A DNA stretch of 64,000 bases, taken from Lytechinus variegatus. Taxonomy: Eukaryota; Echinodermata; Echinoidea; Temnopleuroida; Toxopneustidae. The notes beneath the pieces are model-generated. The model worked only from the letters and a program-made list of their open reading frames with translations. It was not told the origin of the DNA and searched no databases. Location of the stretch: the NCBI RefSeq assembly GCF_018143015.1, contig NC_054742.1, forward strand, positions 18,776,158-18,840,157, written 5' to 3'. This document shows positions 46,611 to 58,500 of the stretch, one piece after another. Each line of letters begins with the position of its first letter. Positions within the stretch are counted from its first letter, which is position 1. The position numbers and the translations under genes were made by a program.

Positions 46611-49276
46611 AACCAGTTGCTTGAAAGGTAAAGTACTGAAAATTGTAGCAAATTATGACTGTAGTTACAAAATAGTAATTGTTAACGTAATATTTATATA
46701 GTCTAACACTTCTTAGCAATTTTCTTTCTTTCAATTGCATATTCCTACCATTCTTTCCCATGAATTTACTATGACTATGTTTTAAATATGAAGTAAATTT
46801 ATTTGGTTTTCCCATCCTTGGTATCTGCCATTGATTGTTATTGGAGGGACCCATGCAACAATTTGTTTTGTGTAATACACTCACTGTTTACCTGGGTACA
46901 ACTGTTCATTGCAGACAATAAGAAAAGTGTACTACCGGTATTACTGTAATTTGTAAATCACAATTATTCATTTACACATATAGACCGATGTACTCAAAGC
47001 ACAAACAGAGCATAAGACGTCATTTTATTTCGATTTCCAGGATATGTACAAATTATAAAAGCCATTTTCAGGACCAGCTTTATTTTAAACCTTTGCATTG
47101 TCTTAATTTGGGGCTGAGGTGGTTGTAGGAGAGTTAACCATACACTTCTGAACTGATGGTTTGCTTTTTTGAAATATATCATCTAGGCCATGAAGGGAGA
47201 AAATTTTTAAGTTAACTGAAATGTTACATGTTGAAGGTTAAAGCCCCTAAATTTACAGTTGTGTTGAGAATGTGAGCTTAATTGGCATTCTCGATATTCT
47301 CATTTTAAATTGTATCAGAATGTGATTTTATTTCTAAATATTAAGTTTGTTTTGTGACAGAAAATGTAGTTTTTCTTCTACTTTGATCATATTTATCAAA
47401 GTAGCATAGGAATTATTTCATGAAGATCCATAAGCAAGCTTTACATGAATTTCCCCAATTTTGATCATTTAAAAACATATTTGTAAAAATCAGAAAGATT
47501 GGCACATTATTGAGGGTTGAGTTTATCATACATTTCGTCAATCTTGCATTTTGCCACTTTGTGTCAAGTTCTACTACCTCTCTTGCCTGTATGTAGAATG
47601 CTGTTTGAAAGTACTAGATCTGTTTAACTCCATGCAAAATGTTTTGCACTCTGCACTCTTGAAGCTCTATGAGCACCGAAAGGTGTGCTATATAAGTAGC
47701 CACCGTTAATATTGTTATTATTGTAGCATATAACATTGTAGCAAAGTGAAGTGGAACAAGCAAAATTATTGATGGATTATCGGTGTGTGTAAAGATTGAA
47801 ATGTCAACATTCAAAATATATAAATATGTTTTATTTTTGTTTATCCTGGTTACTGTATTCATAAATCAGATTGATTGCTCAAGCATTTTTGCATTTTACG
47901 TTCAATAATTGATCTGAGGGTGATTTAGTTGTTTGTAGTTATCTGCCTCAAATATTGACGTCCTAGAGCGGAGTATCACAAATAGATCAATCATGCCAAC
48001 TTTAATACTAAAATGTCATCAAATTCGTGTATTGATTAAAGTGTTTTGATTTTCATTTTCATTTAAATCTTATGAAATATATTTATTTTGGCCTTGGTAA
48101 GATGTTGAATTATTATAAGAGATGTATGATATCAGATTTCTTTTCAATTCATAAACTTGGGTTCAATTGCATAAAAGTCTGAATTATGTTAACTTTGCAA
48201 TTTATTATAATTACGACACTAACTTCCGTCAACAGTCATACACAATAAGGATGCTGTGGAAGTTATGATAATTTGCAAATTTAATATGAGTGTTACGCAA
48301 AATAACCCAGATCTCATTTTGTACAGGTATATGATTTTTTAAACATTGTACAGTGCTGTTGCTTTTATATGCACAGTAAATGTGGTACAATCACATTCAT
48401 GTCTTATTGAGTCTTTTGTTCTTGTGTTTTGATCAGTCTTAAAATATGTAAATGGGTGAATTTCGAAACCTGGCATCAATGTTGGTTTAAACGGCAGCAC
48501 ATTACTAAACCTTGAAATGACAAAATATTTACTTAACTGACTAAATCTTATAAGATATATTAAAATTTCTAGAAATGACAAATGCGTACCCATACAAATG
48601 AGTTAAACCTTGTCCTTATGACTGGAGTGATCGGTTTTCATTTGGAGCAAAACTTGATAAAATGTACATTTTTCTTTATTCCTCAAATAGAACATATTAT
48701 TTTCTTCAAATTTAACCTCTAAATAAATCTGAAATACTTGAGGTGAGGAGAATGTGAACTTAAAGTATGGTTTTGGTTAAACTTTTCTCAAATATAAAGT
48801 CTTAGTAAAAAAGTAAATAAATAGTGTAATTTTCTTACCTCAGTGAGATACAAATCACAACACCAAGTTTTTCACTGATACAATGTTAATTACAATAGGA
48901 ACAAATTCTGGTAGAAATCATTGTTTTAGCAAATTTTTTGTGTGGAATTGTCTTGGTGCATGCCATCTTTGGCTCCAATTGTGTTTCACATCATTTTAAG
49001 CAAACAATCAGAAAGAAATGATGGCAAATGTTCATCTGATAGTAATATCACTCTATGTCTGGTAGTTCATATTCACTTGGTCCAATTAATTGATCATGTA
49101 ACACCATGGCTAAACTCACTTGGTCTACCATCAATCTGGTCCTACCATTAAATCAACTAGCTGTCTAATGACTTGTAGGTTTTATCCGAGATTTACCATA
49201 GGAACAGTGCTTCTCAGCCAATCAAAATCAAGGGAAGTTATCTTCAGATCTGACAACAAAAATGTTGATAAAACGC
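46611..49276. other. Intergenic DNA between NRF1 and the nested insertion
   Basis: Mostly unrecognised AT-rich sequence. The segment at about 47650-47725 ('GAGCACCGAAAGGTGTGCTA', then ATTGTTATTATTG) looks like a SINE 3' tail. The block 49060-49200 contains 'CTTGGTC' phrases recurring near 52840-52930. No gene was seen. Confidence 0.45.
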
Positions 49277-49957
49277 TTCCCTAATGGTCTGGGGTGGTAT
49301 TCTGAGATCCATTTAATCTCAGATAAAATAAAATATTTTATCTCCGTTAAAATCAGTGAGATGAAATACCCTTAAAATCTCTCCGAATTGGTATTCTGAG
49401 AACAATTTTATCTTCATTTTATCTCTGTAAGACACACCCTTTTTTAATCAATATCCAATTAGAAACGCGCTTTTATAGCTCTCTCATATCACTCAACCAA
49501 TGGAAATCCATTCCGCTAGGAGGTGTGGCGAAGGAGTGAGATTGCGTCAATTTATTGACCTCAATACGCTTGCACTATACGCTTGCGCGTCTTTACAAAG
49601 ATTTCTTTTTAACAAATATGACAATACTCTCATCTTTATTTCGAAGTCTGTATCGCATCTTTTCAAGCATTATTTCAAAGACAATATTAGTCAAGAAAAG
49701 TTTTTTGAAATGCTTCCTGATTGTACATGAATAACTTTAAAGTGTTGTTCTCAATGAATATATAATTTTTCTTAATTTTCATGCCAACATTTGAAGTCAA
49801 TTCACCTAGAAATATTGATGAAATCAACGTCGCAGAGATAAAATAGCCCCTACCCTCTTTTAAGTTTATTTTATTTTTTCTTCAAAGTAACTTGGGCGCA
49901 AGCACATCCCCCGCGTTGCAATGGCCAGATACGCGATGGGTATGTCTACGCAGCCAC

Positions 49958-52600
49958 TGACAATGACAATGATTTATTTACCCATGTCACCCTAATTCGG
50001 GTATTGGGGATATTATCATATAGAACATAACATATTCAAAATCATTTCAATTATATTTACAAAGTATTTACAAATATATACAATCACATGTTACAGAGTA
50101 ATTGAATAAATACTACATGAAATTACTTTAGAGACGTAAAAGTAAAAGGAATGATGTGTCTCTAAATCAATTGGTGAGAGAAGGAGGAGAGACAAAATAG
50201 GAAAAGAAGGAAAAACAAAAGGGGAAGAGAGAGAGAAAAAAGAAAAGAACAAAAAGACAAATGATTGTAATAACAATAATTTTTAAAAGAAACAGTACTA
50301 ACAATGATAATAAATAAATACGAATGAATGCGTGTTATAGAATTGAAAAAGTTGGAACTGCAATGCAAAGGCACCGATATGTGTATTTAACGTGGTTATA
50401 TATATAATTATATTGGACTTTGGCATAAAAATTGATAAAAATGTATTTTAAGAAATTAGAGAGAATTAAAATTTAATTTATCCTTTACCTAATTATTGTT
50501 TATTTACATATATACATGAACGTGTTTTCAAATAGAAAATGTTAACATAAATATTTTATTTGTTTATTTATTAAACTTATCCATTATAATGCTACAAAAT
50601 TTTGATAAATTTATTAATGTTGACATTTTGGAAGAATTGAAAAGCTTAAACATTTTCAATGCATTTGGACGGCTTGTATAGGAACCATCAATATATTTCT
50701 TTCTTGCTGTAAGAAATGCAGGGCACTCGAACAAATAATGAAATTCATCACCCAGCTTTGATGTATTACATATAGTGCATATTCTCTGTGATCGCTCAAT
50801 ATTTGCAAATCTACCAGATGTTATTGGCAGACGGTGGTTTCCACACCGGAATCTTGTTAAAGTAATTCTGTAATTGAAAGGCAATTTTAGAAGAGATAAT
50901 TCACAACTGCAATTTTCTTTGAAAATGCGATAGTTTAAGCACAGTGAATTAGAAAACATTTCAGCATGCCAATTTTGAGAGTATATATCGTCCAATCGTG
51001 TTTTAATTGTTGCTTTGAACCACCTTGGATTTATTGGCTGATTATCAAACCAAAGGTAAGATAAGCCTAATTTATCCAATGTATTTTTTATTTTTACTAG
51101 CCACGGGTTTTGATATATATTCAGATCAAACATTATTTTCAGAATATCGTAAACAGTATGGGACAATTTTGATGTTTTGCTCTCGATTATTTTAATCCAA
51201 AAGTTTAACATTCTGCACTCAATTAGTTTCTTGATACTGTGTTTACCGACCTCTCCATATGTCATGCAATTTGCAGTAAATTTACTCACATGAAGAAGAC
51301 GTTTATAATAACGACTTTGAAACATTTCAACATCTTGAAGATTACTTTCAAGACCCCACAACTCACTTCCATATAACAAAATCGGAAGTACCAATTTTTC
51401 AAACAATTCTAATTCAATATCAACTGGTAAACTCAACTTTATTGATTTGGAACGTAAACTGAACAATGCTTTTTGTGCTTGACTTATTTGTTTTTTCCGA
51501 GCTTTCGAAAAGCGGTTATTATAATTCAAAACTGTTCCAAGATATGTATACTCATCAACAACCTCTAGCTGTTGATTATTGAAAGTAATGATGGGTAAAT
51601 TGCGGATCTTACCACGAGAGAATACGACAATTTTTGTTTTTTGTATATTTACATTCAACGACCAATCTTCACAGTATTTGTAGACAGCATTTAATGCTTC
51701 TTGGAGATCATTTTCAGATTCTGCTAATACAATGGTGTCATCAGCGTATAATAGGGTAAATAACTTAAGATATACACATATATTTCTCTCGAGGAGTTTT
51801 TCTTTCAGGCCATTCGTAAGTAAATTAACACCATTGCAATTTTTTCTCAATGTATTGTCAAAATCATTGATAAAGATTGCAAATAATAATGGAGATAGAT
51901 TATCTCCCTGTCTTACTCCTATATTACATTCAAAGAACTCAGACCGTTGTCCATTGCTCATAACATAAGATTTTGCGTTTTCATACATATTTTGGATCAC
52001 CTTGAGAATTTTGCCATTGATGTTATACTTAAGTATTTTAGACCACAATAGATGTCTTTTTACAGAATCGAATGCTTTCTTATAATCAATGAATGCGCAA
52101 TAAATTCTTTTCTTTTGAGATAGATAAATATCTATCAGACTGTAAAGAGTAAATATATGATCTAGAGTACAATAATCCTCACGAAATCCTGCCTGTTCTT
52201 CACCCATCAGGTTGCAAATATCAAAATATAAAGAAATTCGGTTATTCAAAATAGATGTGAACAGTTTACCTAAGCAACTTAACAATGTAATTGGACGATA
52301 GTTATCTGGTTCATTCACTGAACCCTTCTTTTTGTATATTGGGCAAAGGATACCTATTGTCCAGTCTGTGGGAACTTTGCCACAATCCAGTATTAAGTTA
52401 AACAGCTTTGTGAGCAGTTTCATCATAGGTTTGCTGCTATACTTTATCATTTCATTTAATACTAAATCATCACCGGATGATTTGTTATTTTTAAGCTTCT
52501 TTAATTGATTTTCTATCTCCTCTTCCAAAATTGGATAATTTAGTTCAAGGCTGAAACAATTTGCTTCATTTGCTGCTCTGTTGCGTATCATAGATACGCA
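49958..52600 (-). mobile_element. LINE body with 3' tail inside the nested insertion
   Basis: The reverse transcriptase ORF (52591-50564) is followed by a ~600-bp 3' region. That region ends in 'GGGTAAATAAATCATTGTCA', a (CATTGT)-type tail at about 49958-49985. This 3' structure is common in CR1/L2-like LINEs. The 5' part with the endonuclease is missing. Confidence 0.75.
50564..52591 (-). CDS. Non-LTR retrotransposon reverse transcriptase, 675-codon open frame
   Basis: An uninterrupted frame encodes the reverse transcriptase that would copy the element's RNA at a nicked target. Visible features: NYRPITLLSCLGKL (98-111); motif A with the catalytic Asp in AFIDYKKAF (166-174); motif B VRQGDNLSP (226-234); catalytic YADD (282-285); a thumb with YTYLGTVLNY; and a C-terminal zinc-like C-x2-C...H-x4-C ending 'FECPAF' (about 605-645). 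No apurinic endonuclease domain precedes it, because the element is 5'-truncated at about 52600. The first ATG is therefore probably not the natural start. The lack of stops over 2 kb points to a fairly young copy. Clade not assigned. Confidence 0.9.
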   Translation of the reverse strand: MIRNRAANEANCFSLELNYPILEEEIENQLKKLKNNKSSGDDLVLNEMIKYSSKPMMKLLTKLFNLILDCGKVPTDWTIGILCPIYKKKGSVNEPDNYRPITLLSCLGKLFTSILNNRISLYFDICNLMGEEQAGFREDYCTLDHIFTLYSLIDIYLSQKKRIYCAFIDYKKAFDSVKRHLLWSKILKYNINGKILKVIQNMYENAKSYVMSNGQRSEFFECNIGVRQGDNLSPLLFAIFINDFDNTLRKNCNGVNLLTNGLKEKLLERNICVYLKLFTLLYADDTIVLAESENDLQEALNAVYKYCEDWSLNVNIQKTKIVVFSRGKIRNLPIITFNNQQLEVVDEYTYLGTVLNYNNRFSKARKKQISQAQKALFSLRSKSIKLSLPVDIELELFEKLVLPILLYGSELWGLESNLQDVEMFQSRYYKRLLHVSKFTANCMTYGEVGKHSIKKLIECRMLNFWIKIIESKTSKLSHTVYDILKIMFDLNIYQNPWLVKIKNTLDKLGLSYLWFDNQPINPRWFKATIKTRLDDIYSQNWHAEMFSNSLCLNYRIFKENCSCELSLLKLPFNYRITLTRFRCGNHRLPITSGRFANIERSQRICTICNTSKLGDEFHYLFECPAFLTARKKYIDGSYTSRPNALKMFKLFNSSKMSTLINLSKFCSIIMDKFNK

Positions 52601-52743
52601 AGATAAAATTTATACGCTAGATAAAATCTAAAATTTTATCTGAGAGATAAAATGTCATCTCAGAATACCAATTTCATTTTAAGAGATAAAATAAAATATT
52701 TTAAAGATAAAATGACCTCAGAATACGGTTCCCTAATGGTCTG

Positions 52744-53000
52744 ATTTCTATTTCAACTACAGGTTTACTGAACTTTTTTGCACTTTGTCATATGAAAATC
52801 TGGATCACAAGCAGTTCATCATCTGATCATATAGACTAAATGAAATTAGTCCAAGTGGATATTAGACCAAATGAGTAAAGCCTAACAAGTAATCATACAT
52901 AATTGTACCAAATGGTCAGTAGACAATCTGGTTTAACAAGAACTTGGATTAGTGGAATGATATCAAATGGAAAGTAGAAACAAGTGCAATGCCTATGGCT
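52744..53000. other. Intergenic, repeat remnants
   Basis: It holds fragments such as 'GGATATTAGACCAAATGAG' that resemble material at about 49040-49150 on the other side of the nested insertion. No gene was seen. Confidence 0.4.
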
Positions 53001-54211
53001 GTCTCACCTGCATCACGCGATTCAATTAAGCAGCAGTGCTGACTTTGAAAACTACTATAACTTGCACAAGATGTTCAGTGATACTTGGTTACTCTTATGT
53101 CCACGTTTTAAGAACTAGACCAATACACTTACAGAGATATGGTAATTCAACAAAAAAACAATTCGGCCAAAGTTCATTGACCTTGGTCATGTGACCTGAA
53201 AATTGCACAGGATGTTCAGTGATACTTTATTACTATTATGTCCAAGTTTCATGAATCAGATACATAAACTTTCAAAGTTATGATGGTGATTCAACAGATC
53301 ATTGACCCAAAATGACCTTTGACCTTGAAAATGAAAATCCATAATTTATTGTTCGAAATAGACATGACATGAAAAACTCTGAAAATTTGCTTTGCCCAAT
53401 GGTGGGCCCGGCAGCCACTGTGCAGCACCAGATCGATGATGGTTATTCAACAAAAAAAAAACAACATGGCCAAAGTTCATTGACCTTACATGACCTTTGA
53501 CCTTGATCATGTGACTTGAAACTCGCACAGGATGTTCAGTGATACTTGATTACACTTATGTCCAAGATTCATGGATCAGATCCATAAACTTTCAAAGTTA
53601 TGATGGTAATTCAACAGATACACCCAATTCAGCCAAAGTTCATTGACCTTTGACCTTGGTCATGTGACATGAAATGCGCACAGGATGTTCAGTGATGCTT
53701 GATTACTATTATGTCCATGTTTCATGAATCAGATCCATAAACTGTCAAAGTTATGATGGGAATTCAACAGATACCCCCAATTCGGCCAAAGTTCATTGAC
53801 CCTAAATGACCTTTGACCTTGGTCATGTGACATAAAACTCACGCAGGATGTTTAGTGATAATTGATTAACCTTATGTCCAAGTTTCATGAACCAGGTCCA
53901 TATATTTTTTAAGTTATGATGACATTTCAAAAACTTAACCTCAGGTTAAGATTTCGATGCTGATTCCTCCAACATGGTCTAAGTTCATTGACCCTAAATG
54001 ACCTTTGACCTTGGTCATGTGACATGAAATTCTAATAGGATGTTCAGTAATACTTGATTAACCTTATGGGCAAGTTTCATGAACTAGGTCCATATACTTT
54101 TTAAGTTATGACATTTCAAAAACTTAACCTCAGGTTAAGATTTGATGTTGACGCCACCGCCGCCGTCGGAAAAGCGGCGCCTATAGTCTCACTCTGCTAT
54201 GCAGGTGAGAC
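53001..54211 (+). repeat. GTCTCACCTGCAT-family element (copy 4)
   Basis: The perfect 13-bp ends are GTCTCACCTGCAT and ATGCAGGTGAGAC. Inside are about seven degenerate units, five of them carrying TGACCTTTGACCT (53313, 53491, 53644, 53807 and 53999). Most continue into GGTCATGTGAC. The right part has the GC-rich 'GACGCCACCGCCGCCGTC'. It is non-coding. Confidence 0.8.
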
Positions 54212-54382
54212 AAAAACTACCTGGCCATGATGAGACAGAATCACACTTGATGCTCATTCAAGGAAAGGATGTGAAACTGACTATAATAGCAACAATGCAC
54301 CAGAAAGTGTGCGCATTACAAGCTAATAAAGTCGAAGCACAACGTTTAGTTTGAACCTTTAACAAGTGGAATGCCTCTGGCC

Positions 54383-55457
54383 GTCTCACCTGCATCACGC
54401 GATTCAACATAGCAGCAGTGCTGACTTTGAAAACTACTATAACTCGCACAAGATGTTCAGTGATACTTGGTTACTCTTATTTCCACGTTTTATGAACTAG
54501 ACCAATACACTTTACAGAGATAGGATGGTAATTCAACAAATATCCCCAATGTTGCCAAAGTTCATTGACTTCACATGACCTTTGACCTTGAACATGTGAC
54601 CTGAAACTTGCAGAGGATATTCAGTGATACTTGATTACTCTTATGTCCAAGTTTCAAAAGTCAGATCAATAAACTTGCGAAGTTATGATGGTAATTCAAC
54701 AGATACCCCCATTATGGCCAAAGTTCATTGACCTTTGACCTTGGTCATGTGACCTAAAATGCGCACAGGATGTTCAGTGATATTTGATTACTCTTATGTC
54801 CAAGTTTTATGAACTAGACCAACATACTTTTAAAGTTATGATGGTAATTCAACAAATACCCCCCAATTCGGCCAAAGTTCATTGACCCTAAATGACCTTT
54901 GACCTTGATCATGTGACCTGAAACTTGCACAGGATGTTCAGTGATACTTGATTACTATTATGTCCAAGTTTCATGAATCAGATTCAAAAACTTTAAAAGT
55001 TTTGATTGTAATTCAACAGATACCCCCAAATCGGCCAAAGTTCATTGACCCTAAATGACCTTTGACCTTGGTCATGTGACGTGAAACTCATGCAGGATGT
55101 TTGGTGATACTTGATTAACCTTATGTCCAAGTTTCGTAAACTAGGTCCATATATTTTCTAAGTTATGACATTTCAAAAACTTAACCTCAGGTTAAGATTT
55201 TGATGTTGATTCCCCCAACATGGTCTAAGTTCATTGACCCTACATGACCTTTGACCTTGGTCATGTGGCATGAAACTCATGCAGGATGTTTGGTGATACT
55301 TGATTAACCTTATGGCCAAGTTTCATGAACTAGGTCCATATACTTTCTAAGTTATGTCATTTCAAAAACTTAACCTCAGGTTAAGATTTGATGTTGACGC
55401 CGCCGCCGCCGTCGGAAAAGCGGCGCCAATAGTCTCACTCTGCTATGCAGGTGAGAC
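54383..55457 (+). repeat. GTCTCACCTGCAT-family element (copy 5)
   Basis: Same ends and structure as copy 4, in tandem with it (172 bp apart). Five perfect TGACCTTTGACCT motifs lie at 54576, 54729, 54893, 55056 and 55245. Confidence 0.8.
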
Positions 55458-55511
55458 AAAAACTAATTCTTAAATAAGGACACATCAAACAACAGTCTTT
55501 TTTTCATTCAG

Positions 55512-55517
55512 TTTATT
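55512..55517 (-). terminator. Candidate poly(A) signal of the AHCYL gene
   Basis: On the minus strand AATAAA is followed within 25 bases by an A-run and then a GT-rich stretch (TGTTGTTTGATGTGT). The element at 54383-55457 begins just beyond it. If this is the end, the 3' UTR is about 4.5 kb. Nearer signals may also be used. Confidence 0.35.
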
Positions 55518-58500
55518 TTCAGCATTTATAAGCTATTTCAAGCAATCATACAATCTCAAATCCATTAGCTGGCAATGCTACATGCATTCTCTCATTTAAG
55601 TATGTATGATATCAATAACTCTACATATTATCATTTATAACTTCATAAGCAGTCACAATCAAAATATTGTTATGAAGTAATCCAAATCTACTAATTATTG
55701 AGGAAATCCATTAGAATTCATGAACATCTTTAATATGCATTTTCCTCATATCGAGGAGTTCAAAATGAAGATGGAAAAAAATGGCCACAAAAAATGTACT
55801 CCATTTGTCCAGGTGACTAGAATCAATATATGTATAGAATTTGTCTACCGGTAAATGTATTTTCCTTTTAAAGGGAAAATGAATGTTTAATTTCATAATC
55901 CATCATAATTTTGACAGTTTCTGCTCGACAACAGTATTTGAATCATATATAAGTTAGAACCAAACTGTAAAATTTGTGCTTTAAACAAAATACCTGCATG
56001 AAAAGCCAATAATATTTTGTGTTCTCTTGAACTTATACTCATAAAATGATGATATCTCTTTAAGTAGTCACAGAAAATGTACTAAACATGAAAAATTGAA
56101 AAATCAGAGGTTCTTTTCAAATCTGTATATTTGATATGCGAAACTCAAACGTAATGAAGAAAATTTGAATACTAGATATAATTAATATTTGTTTCATCTT
56201 AAAATATAGCGATCACTCAGGTTGTGAATCATCTTGGAGATTCAGTGTTCTCAGCTTATTGAATTACATCACTGCATCCCAACCAAGTCCCTGCAAAGCA
56301 ATGTCATATAAAAATAATCTTTGGAAGTAAATGTTCTTTGGAAATAAATGGAAATCATTCACACTTGACTGTTGATGGCATGGATCATGCAAAAAAGAAC
56401 CGTCAAGTCTAACTCTTCTAAATATATCAAGAAATGCATGACAAAAATTTATTGTCTCTAGAAAATTGGAATGTGACCAACCCGATTCCCCAATTACTAA
56501 TTCATAATTATGGACCAATAGAAGAAACAAATAAAAAAGATTGAGTACCTGTAACCATGTGTTTCGGGCAAGAAATAAAAAGTATCAAATACCATGTCTT
56601 CAAATTACAGTGCTGCCAACGTGAACGGGCATTATTCCAGCTTTGAGCTGACAGAAATAGAATCTTAATTATTATAATAACGGCAAGAAAGATGAAAAAT
56701 GTAATGGAAGATGCCCACTCTACACAAAGTTTGGAAAAAAAATCATAAATATGGCCCCTATTCCATGAAAGTTTCCTTATAGTATCACTATGGGAGGAGT
56801 GACCTACGAGTCACAATTCTGTGTGCGCGCCCTTCAAGGCGACCCAGATTGGCTGGCTCCTCCAATGTGCCTTTGAATGTCTTTGACAGATATATGGCGC
56901 TATACAAATGCTGTGGTGCATCATCATCACTATGGCTAGGGATCATTGCATAAAAATGTTTGCCAGTAATGTTCACTTCCATGTAATCCTTGATTTACAT
57001 AATGAATGCTGATCATTGTAGCCATGGTAGCTACAATTGAATAGTGAATTTAGTTACCATAATAGTAACTTTTATGTGACAATGCTCATAAAATCAAGGA
57101 GGTAGAACAAGATCAAATTGAATCAGTGAAATAAACATAGTATTTAGCAGAGCTGGAAATGAAATTAAGCGAATAAGTATCAAGTCATTTCATCATCTGA
57201 TCTGATCTAAATTCATACATCTGCATAATTTGTCAATACTTGGAAATGCATCTCATTATTATAATTTTTTTGATCACCAATTAGGAAAAAAAAGTATATC
57301 TAATAATTTCCATTTAAAATCTCTTTAAGTAAAATATTTGACCCCTCAATCATTCCTGGTGGGTATTTCATAAAGCTGTTCATAAGAGTAACTTTAATAA
57401 CAATAGGTGATCCTTTTTGGTGGTAAATGGTATACACCAATATGTTCATTGGCCATGGTTTAGCACGTAAGAAAGATTCACCAGTAGTTCTCAACTTACG
57501 AATAACCATATGAAACAGCCCCCAGGTAAAACCAGGAGTAATTCCATGAAGTCACTTTGCTCTTTACCATATGATACCCGAAAATTATTATATTCAAATC
57601 TCTAAGGATACTAGAGCAACATCAAGTCCCCAGGGGGGGGGGGGCTACTTAGTATAAATGCACAATAGGTATGTTCCGCAGTCGAGACCCCCATGTTTAG
57701 CCTAAATTTCCGTTCCAGAGAATCACCAATTTAGAAAATTATAGAAATTCCTATTTTTACGCATTCCAGAGACCCTCAAATCGGCGCAGATTCATACGAT
57801 TTTGATGGGTCAGTTCCAGAGCATCCTGTTTTTAGCAATCGTTGACTCGAACTGTTCCAGAGACCCCCATTTTAAGACCAAGATTTAGTTCCAGAGCCCC
57901 CTGATGTGGCACATAGATAATATATACACTGTATATCTCATATACTGGTAGCTATCAATATAACATGTGCAATATCAAAGGTGATATTGTGTGCTGTACA
58001 TAATATCTGGGCTCTGTAATATGAAGATACAATCAACTGTACAAGAGCTTCAATCAAGGTAATAATGTGCAGAAGAAAATAATTCCAACATGTTATAATC
58101 CTCTTTAAACATTCAGGAAAAAGAAAGAAGACTAACTGCAGTATCATGATGAGACACCAAGCATCATTCACATGTAGTAAACATTGGGAAGAGTACCCAG
58201 AAAAATTCAAAATGAATTGCAAATCTGAAAAATTTACATCAGAAATATGTGGATTTGATTCAAAGAGCATAATATCCTTTACATTCCTTATGACAAGAGT
58301 AATTAACCAGAATCGCCTTATGTCTCAAACCATGTGATAATCACTTGCCAAACATTTTACTTTTACAGTGTGTATTTTACACACATTTATTTACGTAGCA
58401 CTGTCTGAGGAGAATACTGTAAACATACTAATCAAATTTTTATTGTAAGCATTCATTTCATCGAAGCTTCTGGTTCTCTCTATTGCTGTTGGGTAACAAT

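Larger units (their letters stand above)
49292..52728. mobile_element. 3.4-kb nested insertion flanked by 15-bp direct repeats
   Basis: TTCCCTAATGGTCTG occurs at 49277-49291 and 52729-52743. The inner ends are inverted: GTATTCTGAGATC near 49297 and the mirror of GTATTCTGAGGTC ending near 52726. A second inverted pair of the motif GGTATTCTGAGA lies further in (about 49390 and 52660), all surrounded by TTTATCTC/GAGATAAA palindromes. A LINE (49958-52600, minus) makes up most of the interior, so a short inverted-repeat element seems to have been invaded by a retrotransposon. The superfamily of the outer element is unknown. Confidence 0.65.

Noticed and set aside
49958..49991. Target duplication of the inner LINE
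   Set aside because: Only a TGCGTA-like hexamer is shared between the two flanks, which is too short to claim.
56264..56530. 88-codon minus-strand frame in the proposed AHCYL 3' UTR
   Set aside because: No recognisable motif. It lies after the AHCYL stop codon and shows no splice signals linking it to a gene.
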